DNA from: an uncultured Spirochaetia bacterium | GTDB lineage: Bacteria; Spirochaetota; Spirochaetia; JABEVK01 | Length of the DNA stretch: 33,508 nucleotides | Assembly (NCBI GenBank): GCA_937960645.1 | Contig: CALGPJ010000027.1 | Coordinates: 1 to 33,508, forward strand | Reading direction: 5' to 3' | Shown: positions 1 through 8,070 of the stretch, one piece after another | Layout: every line of letters begins with the position of its first letter | How positions within the stretch are numbered: position 1 is the first letter of the stretch | Notes under the pieces: generated by a model | The model's input: the letters and a program-made list of their open reading frames with translations, nothing else | What the model was told of the DNA's origin: nothing | Databases searched by the model: none | Program-made: the position numbers and the translations under genes

Positions 1-265
1 AGGATATTTCCTGAGGCAGAGTGGAAATTTCATCCGAATGGGAGCCTCGCGGGGAAGTGGCTCAGCGTGTTGGAGTGGCAGGGGGCACGGGCCCTCGTCG
101 GCACCCAGATGAGTGTGGAATTGAAGTGGGCCTTTTGATAGGCGGCAACTGGCGCGGGTGCGGGAGTTTCACCGGCGGGTGTGGAACCGCGAGGATGTGC
201 TGTTGCGCCGGGATGGCAGCGATGTGTTTGGACCCGCCGAGCCGCTGTGGCGGATGCGGGCGTAA
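1..265 (+). CDS. 3' end of unrecognised protein, apparent +1 frameshift
   Basis: Frame 1 is open from the window edge and encodes about 45 residues, ending ...SVELKWAF at a TGA (136-138). Frame 2 is open from 125 to a TAA at 263-265 and gives a natural-looking, high-GC3 continuation (DRRQLARVREFHRR... to ...PLWRMRA). Frame 2 has stops at 110-112 and 122-124 and no convincing start, so the simplest reading is one gene whose frame changes by +1 in the T-run 133-136. The frame-1 end alternates polar and hydrophobic residues and closes on an aromatic, which would suit a last beta strand of an outer-membrane protein, but I do not recognise the family. Sequencing error, mutation or recoding are all possible. 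Confidence 0.45.
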
Positions 266-345
266 AAAAAGAGGGGAGAGCCAACCGCGATGGGACACAG
301 GCTTCGCGGGTGCAATTGCCGCGGCACTACATTTGACTTTGCAAC

Positions 346-374
346 TGGACAATCGCCCAAAAATGTTCAATGAT
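346..374 (+). promoter_or_regulatory. weak candidate promoter for the xpaC-telA operon
   Basis: TGGACA at 346-351 and AATGAT at 369-374 are 17 bases apart. If used, transcription would begin near 381, at the in-frame ATG 382, and the ATG at 370 could not be the start. The -10 match is weak. Confidence 0.25.
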
Positions 375-987
375 AGTGGTGATGAACCCAGGCAAGTTTC
401 AGGGGCCCGCCGCCGCCCTCATTGGCGGGGGGCTTTTCTTCCTCTTCTTGTTTCTATTCCATCAGTTCCTTCCGGCCTTGCTGGCGGCGGTCGGGGGTTT
501 TGTCGCGGGTTTGCTCCTGTTCCAGCCGAGCAGGGAAGTCGAGGTGGTTATCGATGGGATCCCGGCCGAAACCTTGAAAACCATCCTGGAAGAACACAGC
601 TCCCGTGCCCAATACATCCGAGAACTGTGCCAGCGTATGGTCGACGAAAAAGTCAGGCGGGATTCTTTGCGAATTTACAAGTTCTACCAGGAGATCCTTT
701 CCGATATCAAAAAGGACCCCAAAGACCTTAAAACCGCCCGATCCTTTTTGGGATACTACCCCGATGCGGTGATCAAAATCCTGGAGCGCTACCTGGACCT
801 CCAAAAGCGACCGACATCGGATCCTGCCATTGTCAACAGCCTGGCTAAGGCAGAGGGGATGCTGAAACAAATCGCCGACGCTTTCGAAAAACAGCTGACA
901 CGGCTTCTGCAGGACGACGTGATGGACCTCGACACCGAGCTGGAGCTGCTAAGGCGGACGATGCAAAGCGAAGGACTTTCGGACTGA
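370..987 (+). CDS. XpaC-like membrane protein (5-bromo-4-chloroindolyl phosphate hydrolysis family)
   Basis: A 205-residue protein. Residues about 10-52 form a hydrophobic hairpin (ALIGGGLFFLFLFLF and LLAAVGGFVAGLLLF); the rest is a charged, alpha-helical cytoplasmic domain with YIRELC, FYQEIL and a YYPDAVIKILERYLDL stretch. This layout and the telA-like gene 14 bases downstream fit the XpaC family, which often sits beside TelA. XpaC was named from a chromogenic-substrate phenotype; its biochemical role is not established, and a role in envelope stress is only inference. The start is uncertain: ATG 370 has no Shine-Dalgarno, and ATG 382 (residue 5) is equally possible and fits the weak promoter at 346-374 better. 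Family assignment rests on architecture and neighbour rather than a diagnostic motif. Confidence 0.65.
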   Translation: MIVVMNPGKFQGPAAALIGGGLFFLFLFLFHQFLPALLAAVGGFVAGLLLFQPSREVEVVIDGIPAETLKTILEEHSSRAQYIRELCQRMVDEKVRRDSLRIYKFYQEILSDIKKDPKDLKTARSFLGYYPDAVIKILERYLDLQKRPTSDPAIVNSLAKAEGMLKQIADAFEKQLTRLLQDDVMDLDTELELLRRTMQSEGLSD

Positions 988-1001
988 AAAAAGGAGTGAA
1001 C

Positions 1002-2084
1002 ATGGAAGAGAACGCGAAGACAAGTGGATCCCTGATTGAATGGAAAAGCCTGGCCCCGGAGGTCCTGGAAAAGGCCCGGGAACTGGCCAAAACCATCAAG
1101 ATCGACGACTCCCAGGCCGTCATCCAGTATGCGGTGGGAACCCAGGTCAAGATCAGCCAGTTTGCGGATACCATCCTCAACGAGATCCGGGCCAGGGATG
1201 CCGGTTATGTGGGCGAGACCATGACAAACCTTCTCTTGAAGATCAAAGACGTCAATGTCAACAGCCTCGGAGAGGGAAACTTCTGGAGCAAGGTCCCAAT
1301 CATCGGGGCCTTCGTGGACAGCGTCCGGAGGTTCATTGCCCAATACGACAAGCTCAGCGTCCAAATCGAAAAGATCGTGGCCGATTTGGACAAGGCGCGG
1401 ATGAATCTCCTGCGCGACATCACCATGCTGGATGGTTTGTTTGAAAAAAACCAGGAGTACCTCGAAGAGCTCGATGTTTTTACCGCGGCCGGGGCTATGA
1501 AACTGGAGGAACTCCAGACCGTTACCCTGCCCCAGCTCGAAGCCGCGGCCAAGGCGTCCGGGGACCCCAGGGACGCTCAACGGCTGCACGACTTTACCCA
1601 GATGTTGAACCGGTTTGAAAAAAAGCTGCACGATCTGAAACTCAGCCGCATGATCGCCATCCAAACCGCCCCGCAAATCCGCCTGATCCAAAACAACAAT
1701 CAGGTCCTGGTAGAAAAGATCCAGTCGAGCATCCTCAACACCATCCCGTTGTGGAAAAACCAGATCGTGATCGCGATCAGTATTTTCCGCCAGCAGAAGG
1801 CCCTCAAGGTCCAGCGCGAGGTGACCAATACCACCAACGAGCTGTTGAGCAAAAACGCCGAAATGCTCAAACAGGGCAGTTTGGGTGTGGCCCGGGAGAG
1901 CGAGCGTGGCATCGTGGATATCGAGACCCTGAAGAAGGTCAACCAGGATCTAATCACCACCATCGAGGAGACCATCAAGATCCAGGTCGAAGGACGCACC
2001 AAACGGCAGCAGGCGGAGCAGGAACTGAGCAGGCTGGAGGCCGACCTCAAGGCCAAACTGCAGGACATCAAGCCCCTCTCTTGA
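1002..2084 (+). CDS. TelA/KlaA-family toxic anion resistance protein
   Basis: A 360-residue soluble, almost wholly helical protein. The segment VGTQVKISQFADTILNEIRA followed by LLLKIKDVNV, FFW-type linker FWSKVPIIGAFVD and a long C-terminal coiled coil with NQVLVEKIQSSILNTIPLWKNQ is typical of the TelA family (PF05816). ATG 1002 is chosen over the in-frame GTG at 996 because AAAAGGAG (989-996) lies five bases upstream of it. The family name comes from plasmid tellurite resistance; most chromosomal members have no proven tellurite role and are linked to cell-envelope stress. It is cotranscribed with the XpaC-like gene, and its TGA overlaps the TTG start of the next gene, so the three are probably translated together. 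Confidence 0.87.
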   Translation: MEENAKTSGSLIEWKSLAPEVLEKARELAKTIKIDDSQAVIQYAVGTQVKISQFADTILNEIRARDAGYVGETMTNLLLKIKDVNVNSLGEGNFWSKVPIIGAFVDSVRRFIAQYDKLSVQIEKIVADLDKARMNLLRDITMLDGLFEKNQEYLEELDVFTAAGAMKLEELQTVTLPQLEAAAKASGDPRDAQRLHDFTQMLNRFEKKLHDLKLSRMIAIQTAPQIRLIQNNNQVLVEKIQSSILNTIPLWKNQIVIAISIFRQQKALKVQREVTNTTNELLSKNAEMLKQGSLGVARESERGIVDIETLKKVNQDLITTIEETIKIQVEGRTKRQQAEQELSRLEADLKAKLQDIKPLS

Positions 2085-3061
2085 GCCACCAGCCCCCCTA
2101 CCCTGTCGCCATCGTCGGTCTGGGCCGAATCGCCTGGAAGCTCGAAAAGGACAGCCTGAGGGAAAAACCCGCCACCCATGTGGGCGCCATCTTCGAGGAG
2201 CCTCGACTGCAGCTGGTGGCCGGATTGGATCGGGACGAGGGGGCCCGCGATGGCTTTCATCGAGAATATCAGGTGCCGGTTTTTTCCGACTTCGACACGA
2301 TGCTGGGTGAAGTTCACCCCGATTTTCTGGTGATCGCCACCCACCCGGACAGCCACCTGCAGTATCTCCGCAAGGCGGTGGAGGCCAGGATCCCTTTAAT
2401 CCTCTGTGAAAAGCCCCTGGGAATGGTCGAAGAGCGGTTTTCCCCCTTGCTCAACCGGGCACAGCGGTTAGGGCTAAGGATTATGGTCAACCACGAAAGA
2501 CGTTACTCGCGGGACTGGCAGGCTGCCAGGACCCTGATCGAGAGCGACGAACTGGGCCGGCCTCTGAGTTTTTATGCGCGCATTTCGATGGGAAGGACGC
2601 GGGACCCCACCTCGGTCCTATTTTGGGATGGGACCCACATGCTCGACGCCCTGCGATTTTTGTTTCCTGGAAGTTGGAAGGTCCTCGATCGCTGGTCCGG
2701 CAAAAAATCCTGCGGCAAACTCGTTGCCCAGCTGCAATTCGGATCGGTTTGCGGGATTCTGGATGTCTCGTCCGGGTACGACCACCTCGTGTTCGAACTC
2801 GAGGTCCAATTCACTGCCGGACGCCTCAGGATCGGCAACGGCATCTGGGAGGTGTGGCACAGCCAGCCCAGCCCCTTTTACGAGGGCTTTCGCAGCCTGG
2901 TGCGACGGGAGGAACGGGTGTGGTCCACGACCAACTACTTCCGCGGGGTCATGACCGACGCCGCCGATTGTCTGGAAGATCCCTCTCGCAAGCCGCTTTC
3001 CACGGGACGGGACGGATGGGAGGCCTTAAAAATCATCCGCACCTTGCTCGGCGTTCACTGA
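2081..3061 (+). CDS. Gfo/Idh/MocA-family NAD(P)-dependent oxidoreductase
   Basis: A 326-residue protein with an N-terminal Rossmann fold: VAIVGLGRIAW near residue 10 is the GxGxxA nucleotide loop, VVIATHPDSHLQYLRKAVEA-like segment follows at about 85-105, and ILCEKPLG at about 107-114 carries the EKP motif of this family. Residues after about 130 match the substrate-side alpha/beta domain (NHERRYS; WDGTHMLDALRFL). These enzymes oxidise or reduce sugar, cyclitol or related hydroxyls; the substrate cannot be told. I take TTG 2081 as start: it overlaps the TelA stop in a TTGA, there is no stop-free alternative upstream outside telA, and homology begins within a few residues. No Shine-Dalgarno is visible, so translation is probably coupled. 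The gene ends tail to tail with the TPR gene, sharing seven bases. Confidence 0.88.
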   Translation: MSHQPPYPVAIVGLGRIAWKLEKDSLREKPATHVGAIFEEPRLQLVAGLDRDEGARDGFHREYQVPVFSDFDTMLGEVHPDFLVIATHPDSHLQYLRKAVEARIPLILCEKPLGMVEERFSPLLNRAQRLGLRIMVNHERRYSRDWQAARTLIESDELGRPLSFYARISMGRTRDPTSVLFWDGTHMLDALRFLFPGSWKVLDRWSGKKSCGKLVAQLQFGSVCGILDVSSGYDHLVFELEVQFTAGRLRIGNGIWEVWHSQPSPFYEGFRSLVRREERVWSTTNYFRGVMTDAADCLEDPSRKPLSTGRDGWEALKIIRTLLGVH

Positions 3062-5136
3062 TTCAGATAGCGCTCGATTTCGGCCCGCCGGGAATAGTTG
3101 GGCTGTTTTTCCAGCAGGCTACGGAACACCCGGGCTCCTTCCTCGGTTTCGCCCAATGCGTAGTGCACGGTTCCCAGCCGATAGTAAGCGTCCCAGTAGG
3201 AGGGATTGAGCCGCACGAGTTCCGTCAGAACACTTTTTGCCAGGTCGTTGCGTTTGGTTTCGATGTAGGCCAGGGCGAGGTTGAACCGAACCTGCGGGGT
3301 GTCGGCCCGCCGATCGATGGCCCGTTGATAATAGGTGATGGCCTGATCATAAAGTTTTTTCTGAAGCAGGATGTTGCCCAGGTTGTTGTTGACGGTCATG
3401 TTGTTGGGCTCCAGATCGAAGGCGGCCATCAGGAGGTCCAGGGCCCCATCCAGATCCCCGTTTTTCTCCAGGATGTTGGCGAGGTTGACCCGAGGTGCGA
3501 CGTACCGGGAGTCCAATTCCAGGGCACGCCGATAGGTGGACAGGGCATTCGCCTCATCCCCGCTGCGTTCCAGCACCAATCCGAGATGATACTGATACAG
3601 GGCGTTGTTCGGCTCCAGTTGCACCGCCTGACGGGCGTTCTGCAGGGCCGCGGCCGTTTTGTTGAGCCTCAGCTGGGTCAGGCTGAGGTTGTAGGGAATT
3701 TCCGCTCTCGAGGCTTCCAGGGACAATGCCCGGGTCAGGGACTCCTCGGCCTCAGCGAAGCGGTTCAGGTTGAAGTAGGCGGTGCCGAGGGCCAGGTGGT
3801 AGACTCCCCGGTTGGGCTCGAGCTTGACGGCCTCCTGAAGGGACGGGACGGCCTGACCAAAATTGCCTAGCCGGGATTGAGCCTGGCCCAGCGCAAAATG
3901 CCCCACCGCGTAATCAGGCTTGGCCCGGACACTGGCCTGAAAGGACTGGACCGCGCTGCGATCATCGTTGAGCTGCTGGTGGCTCAATCCCTGGTTGTAA
4001 GCCGCACGGTGATTGGCAGGTTCGAGGCGAAGCACCTGCCCGAAGGTCTGGGCCGCTTCTCGGAATTGTTTGTTGCGGTAATACGTCACCCCGAGTTCGT
4101 AAAGGATGGAGGAGTTCTGGGGGTTGAGGCGGTCGGCCTGGCGATAGTTGGTGATCGCCTCGTTCCAGTTCTGAGCCGATTGATACACATCACCGAGGAT
4201 CTTGTAGGGCCGAAAGTTGTTGGGATTGAGCTGCACCGCCTGGTTCAGGTACTCGATGGCCCGCCGTCGGTTTTCGGCACCACCGGGATTTTCCAGATAA
4301 AAGGATTCCCCCATCCGTTCCAAAGCGGTGGCGTTGCGGGAATCTTTCTGGAGCACCTCCTGAAAGATCTGGCGGGCCTCGGGGTGGCGCCCCTGGTTCA
4401 TGAGCTCGATACCGCGGTTGAGCAACTCCTGGCGCTCGCGCTCCTCCCTGCTCAGACGCGCGGCCTCGGCCTGCTGGCGGGCCAGCCGCTCCTGCTCCTC
4501 CCGCGCCCTCTCCTGCTGGCGGCGTGCTTCCTCGTCCTGGGCAGACATTTGGGGCTGGGCAGGCGGTGCGGCAGGTTGCTGTACCACCACGACCCGTTCG
4601 GCAGGCCGAGTGTTTTGCAAGGCCTGCATTTCCTCGCGCCGCCGCCTCTCCTCGGCCTCCCGCTTTCGCTCCAGGGTCTGACTGAGTAGGGACTCGGCCT
4701 CAGCGTCGTTCAGGTCGCGAGTCAACAGACTCTCCAGCAGGCTGATCGCCCGATCGTACTCCCCCTGCTCCAGGTACCGCTGTGCCAGAATCAGGCTGTT
4801 GGCCCGAGAGTTATCGGGGGTTGGCGCCGATCGTGAGCCGGCAACCCAGACCCCACCCAAAAGCAGGGCAAGCACGCCCGCGCCGATGAGGACGGGAAGT
4901 TTCCAACGCCCTGATCGGGTCGGGGCAGGTCCTGAAGGGACAGACGATGTCGGCGGGTTAGCCGCCGCTGGAGCGGACCCGGTGCGCCGCGAAGCCGTTT
5001 TGACAACTTTGGGAGCATCCCTGGAGGCTGTTTTTTTGGAGGGTGCCGTTTCTTTTTTAGGAGCTGCCGCGGTGGTTTTTCGGGGCGGGGCCTTGGCAAC
5101 AGCCTTTTTGGATTTGGGTGTTTTCTCAGTCGGCAA
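3055..5136 (-). CDS. membrane-anchored TPR-repeat protein with histone H1-like basic N-terminal tail
   Basis: A 693-residue protein. Residues 1-77 are rich in Lys, Arg, Ala, Pro and Thr (18 basic, 3 acidic). A single membrane helix spans about 79-100 (LPVLIGAGVLALLLGGVWV). A short TPR-like pair follows, then a Glu/Arg/Gln-rich coiled coil (about 150-225), then roughly a dozen TPRs to the C-terminus (motifs such as NNFRPYKILGDVYQ, YAVGHFALGQAQ, TPQVRFNLALAY). By the positive-inside rule the tail is cytoplasmic and the TPRs periplasmic. I choose TTG at 5136: an ATG at 5454 exists but would overlap the upstream TPR gene by about 330 bases with a shadow-like sequence. TTG 5136 overlaps that gene's end by 11 bases and has GAAGAGG upstream. 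Probably a protein-interaction scaffold; partner unknown. Confidence 0.82.
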   Translation of the reverse strand: MPTEKTPKSKKAVAKAPPRKTTAAAPKKETAPSKKTASRDAPKVVKTASRRTGSAPAAANPPTSSVPSGPAPTRSGRWKLPVLIGAGVLALLLGGVWVAGSRSAPTPDNSRANSLILAQRYLEQGEYDRAISLLESLLTRDLNDAEAESLLSQTLERKREAEERRRREEMQALQNTRPAERVVVVQQPAAPPAQPQMSAQDEEARRQQERAREEQERLARQQAEAARLSREERERQELLNRGIELMNQGRHPEARQIFQEVLQKDSRNATALERMGESFYLENPGGAENRRRAIEYLNQAVQLNPNNFRPYKILGDVYQSAQNWNEAITNYRQADRLNPQNSSILYELGVTYYRNKQFREAAQTFGQVLRLEPANHRAAYNQGLSHQQLNDDRSAVQSFQASVRAKPDYAVGHFALGQAQSRLGNFGQAVPSLQEAVKLEPNRGVYHLALGTAYFNLNRFAEAEESLTRALSLEASRAEIPYNLSLTQLRLNKTAAALQNARQAVQLEPNNALYQYHLGLVLERSGDEANALSTYRRALELDSRYVAPRVNLANILEKNGDLDGALDLLMAAFDLEPNNMTVNNNLGNILLQKKLYDQAITYYQRAIDRRADTPQVRFNLALAYIETKRNDLAKSVLTELVRLNPSYWDAYYRLGTVHYALGETEEGARVFRSLLEKQPNYSRRAEIERYLNQ

Positions 5137-5980
5137 GGTCGAGTTCCTCTTCGGTTTTTTTGATGGCGCCCTCACCGGCCTGCAGGTTTTTCGTTTCCTC
5201 GGCAGCCCGGGAAAGGCTTTCGCGTATTCTAGCCAGAAGTTCCTCCCGTCGTCTATTTTCTTCCTCGAGGCGGGCCTGTTCCTCCGCACGGCGGCGCTCT
5301 TCCTCCAGGCGAGCCTGTTCTGCCGCCCGGCGCTGTTCTTCAGCCTGGATGGCGGCCACTCGTTCCGCCTCACGGCGCGCCTCTTCCTCGCGTGCAATCT
5401 GGGCCAATCGCTGGGCCTCCGCCAGGCGTTCGGCCTCCAGGCGGGCCGCGACATGGGCTCTCAAAAGTTCGATGAGGCGGGCGATCTCCTGCCGCTGAGG
5501 ATTTTGGGGCTGAAGGGCCAGGACCTGAGTATAATCGCCAGCAGCTCCCTCGTAATTTTCACGGATGAGACGCACGTTGGCTCGGTTCAGCAGGGTGTCC
5601 GCATCGCGATGGTCCAGGGCCAGGGCCTGGTTGTAGAAGTCTTCGGCCTCCTGGTACTTTCTCTGGGCCATCAAGACATTCCCCATATTGAACAGAAGGG
5701 TCTGCCTCAAATCCCCCTCCAGATCCAGGCCCCGGCTGAAAAAAGTACGAGCCCGTTCGGTCTGCCCCAGTGAATAGGCAGCGATGCCCAGATACAGAAA
5801 GAGCTTCTGGGAAATCTGCCCCTGACCCAGGCTGGCTTCCAGGAAAACCAGGGCCTCCTGGGGCTTGTTCTCCTGGAGCAACCTTTCCCCCTGCTGCAGG
5901 AAGTCCTGGCTGTGGTTGGCGCCGATGGCCGCCAGACTGATGAGTAAAAATAAACCTATTTGACAGCCTTTTCGGAACAT
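5126..5980 (-). CDS. exported TPR protein with long charged C-terminal helix
   Basis: A 284-residue protein with a Sec signal peptide (MFRKGCQIGLFLLISLAAIGA, likely cleavage near residue 21). About four TPRs follow (residues 24-145; LQQGERLLQENKPQEAL, LFLYLGIAAYSLGQTERA, LFNMGNVLMAQRKYQEA). From about 160 to 255 the protein is nearly all Glu, Arg, Ala and Gln in heptad-like blocks, consistent with a coiled coil or single alpha-helix. ATG 5980 is used because it gives the signal peptide; longer upstream extensions run antisense through the divergent TPR gene. It is the first gene of a two-gene minus-strand operon with the membrane TPR protein, which carries a similar charged helix, so the two may assemble in the periplasm. 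Function unknown. Confidence 0.8.
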   Translation of the reverse strand: MFRKGCQIGLFLLISLAAIGANHSQDFLQQGERLLQENKPQEALVFLEASLGQGQISQKLFLYLGIAAYSLGQTERARTFFSRGLDLEGDLRQTLLFNMGNVLMAQRKYQEAEDFYNQALALDHRDADTLLNRANVRLIRENYEGAAGDYTQVLALQPQNPQRQEIARLIELLRAHVAARLEAERLAEAQRLAQIAREEEARREAERVAAIQAEEQRRAAEQARLEEERRRAEEQARLEEENRRREELLARIRESLSRAAEETKNLQAGEGAIKKTEEELDLAD

Positions 5981-5988
5981 ACTACCAT
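5960..5988 (+). promoter_or_regulatory. sigma-70-type promoter for the TPR/phosphoesterase/ParB-like operon
   Basis: A perfect TTGACA at 5960-5965 and TACCAT at 5983-5988, 17 bases apart, predict a start near 5995. This rules out the ATG at 5960 as the start of the plus-strand gene. The promoter overlaps the first codons of the divergent TPR gene. Confidence 0.6.
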
Positions 5989-6031
5989 TCCAATATACCA
6001 TTATCGGCAAGAATTGACGGGGGTTGTACGC

Positions 6032-7399
6032 TTGGAACTCGTGATCACGCTCGTGTTTGGAGGAGTGGCCCTGGCGGCAGCCCTGTTTTTCCTGTTTACA
6101 CAGGTTCTCGTTCCTCAACGGCTCTCCACCGTTCAAAATCTGATTCGCCAGGGCAAGTATCCCCAAGCGGTCAAAATCGCCCAGAAAATTGTCAGCAAGG
6201 ACATGCGCAACAGCGAGGCCCATTACCTTCTCGGGATGGCCTACCTGCAGCTCAACAAGCCCGAATTGGCCCTGGTCGAATTCAAGACCGTCAATCAGCT
6301 GGGCATCTTCACCGGCGTGATCAAAGAGATCGAGTTTCGCAAGCGAATCGCCGAACTCTACATGCAGTTCGATCAGGACGAAGAAGCCCTGAAGGAGTAC
6401 ATTCTCCTGATCAAGGCGGAACCGCACGAGGCGGAGCATTACTACATGGCCGGGTTTCTGTTCGAGAAACATTCCAAATCCGACCAGGCCCACAAGTACT
6501 ACCGCAAGGCCATCGAGCTGAACCCCACGCACGTGCAGGCCCACCTCCACCTGGGGATGCTCCTGTATCGGGCCAAGCGCGAAAACGATGCCCGAAACGA
6601 GCTCGAGGTCGCGCTCAGGTTTGCCCCCGACAATTTTGAGGCTGCCTATTACATCGGGAAAATCCTCAAGGACAGCAAGGACTATAACGGCGCCCTGGGA
6701 TACTTCGAAAAAAGTTTGAAGGACCCACAGCTGCGCCTCAAAAGCCTCATCGAACGCGGCATCTGCTTCCTCCAACTGGACAATCTCGACAGGGCCATTC
6801 CCGAATTTGAAAGGGCCATCAAACTGGAAAGCCCCGATAACCAGAACGAAATCCTCCACGCCCGCTATTTTCTGGCCTATTGCCACGAAAAGGAAAGAAA
6901 TTTCGATGCGGCGATCGAGCAATGGGAGACCATCTACCGCATCAAACAGAACTTCAAAGATGTGGCCGAAAAACTCAGCCTCTACGCCGACCTCCGCTCC
7001 GACGACAAAATCAAGGACTACCTCACCTGCTCCAAACAGGATTTCGCTCAAATATGCACCGCCCTTACCCAGGCGCAGGGTTTCAAGGTCAGGGAGGCCA
7101 CCGAGATTCCCGACGGGATGCAGATCATCGCCATCGAGAGTGACAGCGAGCAATGGCGCAATGTCAAGAAAATGCCCAAGATCATTCAATACTACCGAAT
7201 CTCCGACAATATCGACGACAGCGTTCTGCGGCCCCTCTCCGATGCCCTTCAGAGAATGCAGGGTAACCGGGTAATCGTGGTCACCAACACAGGCTTTACC
7301 CGAACCGCAATGAACTTCGCCGAGAGCCGGCCCTTCACCCTGATGGCCAAGGATGGGCTGATCAACCTATTAAACAAGGCCAATTGGAAAATCAAATGA
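6032..7399 (+). CDS. membrane-anchored TPR protein with C-terminal degenerate Mrr-like (restriction-endonuclease-fold) domain
   Basis: A 455-residue protein from TTG 6032, preceded by GGGGG (6019-6023) at eight bases; GTG 6041 is an alternative. Residues about 2-25 are a membrane helix (LVITLVFGGVALAAALFFLFT). Some seven TPRs fill about 30-325 (YLLGMAYLQLNKPELAL, AHKYYRKAIELNPTHVQAHLHLGMLL). The last 130 residues resemble an Mrr catalytic domain: a QICTALTQAQGFKV helix-strand, DGMQIIAIE where Mrr has its acidic pair, IIQYYRIS where Mrr has QCKRY, then VIVVTNTGFTRTAMNFAESR and a terminal DGLINLL. The catalytic Lys of the QxK strand is replaced by Tyr, so nuclease activity is doubtful and a binding role more likely. 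It overlaps the phosphoesterase gene by four bases. Confidence 0.8.
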   Translation: MELVITLVFGGVALAAALFFLFTQVLVPQRLSTVQNLIRQGKYPQAVKIAQKIVSKDMRNSEAHYLLGMAYLQLNKPELALVEFKTVNQLGIFTGVIKEIEFRKRIAELYMQFDQDEEALKEYILLIKAEPHEAEHYYMAGFLFEKHSKSDQAHKYYRKAIELNPTHVQAHLHLGMLLYRAKRENDARNELEVALRFAPDNFEAAYYIGKILKDSKDYNGALGYFEKSLKDPQLRLKSLIERGICFLQLDNLDRAIPEFERAIKLESPDNQNEILHARYFLAYCHEKERNFDAAIEQWETIYRIKQNFKDVAEKLSLYADLRSDDKIKDYLTCSKQDFAQICTALTQAQGFKVREATEIPDGMQIIAIESDSEQWRNVKKMPKIIQYYRISDNIDDSVLRPLSDALQRMQGNRVIVVTNTGFTRTAMNFAESRPFTLMAKDGLINLLNKANWKIK

Positions 7400-8070
7400 A
7401 AATCCTCTGCGTGGCCGATCAGATCGACCCCCTGGTCTACAGCAGTTCGATCAAGAGCCGTTTTCGGGATGTGGCCTTTGTGCTGGGGGCCGGGGATCTG
7501 CCGCTGGAGTATTACAGCTTCATCGTCAGCTGCCTCAATGTTCCCCTCTATTACATCTTTGGCAACCACGAACTCGCCAGCTACAAAGCCATCAAGTTTC
7601 GCTCTTTTCGGGATCCCAAGACCTGGGAGGACGATGTCCAGCTCAAGGAAAAGTACGGGGCCATTTACACCGGAGATAAAAACCACCGCCAAAACCGGGT
7701 CCTTCTTGCCGGTCTGGGAGGCAGCAAACGATACAACGATGGAATGAACCAGTACACCGAACTCCAGATGTTTTTCAAGGCGCTGAAACTCCTGCCGGGT
7801 CTGATCTGGAACAGGATCGTCCATGGCAGGTGGCTGGACATCCTTCTGACCCACGCCCCACCCCTGGACATCCACGACAAGCCCGACCCCTGCCACCGGG
7901 GCTTTCGGGTATTTCGCTGGTTCATGCACCTGTTCAAACCGCGTTACCTGGTTCACGGCCACGTCCACCTTTACCGCCTGGACGATCAGCGCTATACCCA
8001 ATTCGAACAGACCATGGTCGTCAACGCGTTCAACCATGTGGTGATCGAAATGGAGGTGGAGGGTGGATGA
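7396..8070 (+). CDS. calcineurin-like metallophosphoesterase
   Basis: A 224-residue cytoplasmic protein with all metal-binding blocks of the family in order: VADQID near residue 7 (first block, with DQ in place of the usual DxH), LGAGDLP about 35 (GD), FGNHE about 57 (GNHE), LLTHAPP about 152 (His) and VHGHVH about 187 (GHxH). The class hydrolyses phosphomonoesters or phosphodiesters using two metal ions; substrate cannot be deduced. The start at ATG 7396 overlaps the TGA of the TPR gene (ATGA); a TTG twelve bases upstream is less likely. The 3' end overlaps the ParB-like gene by eight bases. Tight coupling suggests the three products act together. Confidence 0.88.
   Translation: MKILCVADQIDPLVYSSSIKSRFRDVAFVLGAGDLPLEYYSFIVSCLNVPLYYIFGNHELASYKAIKFRSFRDPKTWEDDVQLKEKYGAIYTGDKNHRQNRVLLAGLGGSKRYNDGMNQYTELQMFFKALKLLPGLIWNRIVHGRWLDILLTHAPPLDIHDKPDPCHRGFRVFRWFMHLFKPRYLVHGHVHLYRLDDQRYTQFEQTMVVNAFNHVVIEMEVEGG

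Noticed and set aside
21-731. A 236-codon plus-strand frame across the first gene and the XpaC-like gene
   Set aside because: It overlaps the better-supported frames, is Gly/Arg/Cys-rich and has no recognisable domain.
1751-2080. A 5' extension of the Gfo/Idh gene into telA
   Set aside because: The extra residues are a low-complexity out-of-frame reading of telA; the Rossmann motif starts just after TTG 2081.
5137-5454. A 106-codon upstream extension of the membrane TPR protein from ATG 5454
   Set aside because: The Arg/Trp-rich sequence is an out-of-frame reading of the charged helix of the upstream TPR gene.
5980-7189. A 5' extension of the exported TPR gene by about 400 codons
   Set aside because: It runs antisense through the divergent TPR gene; the signal peptide begins at ATG 5980.
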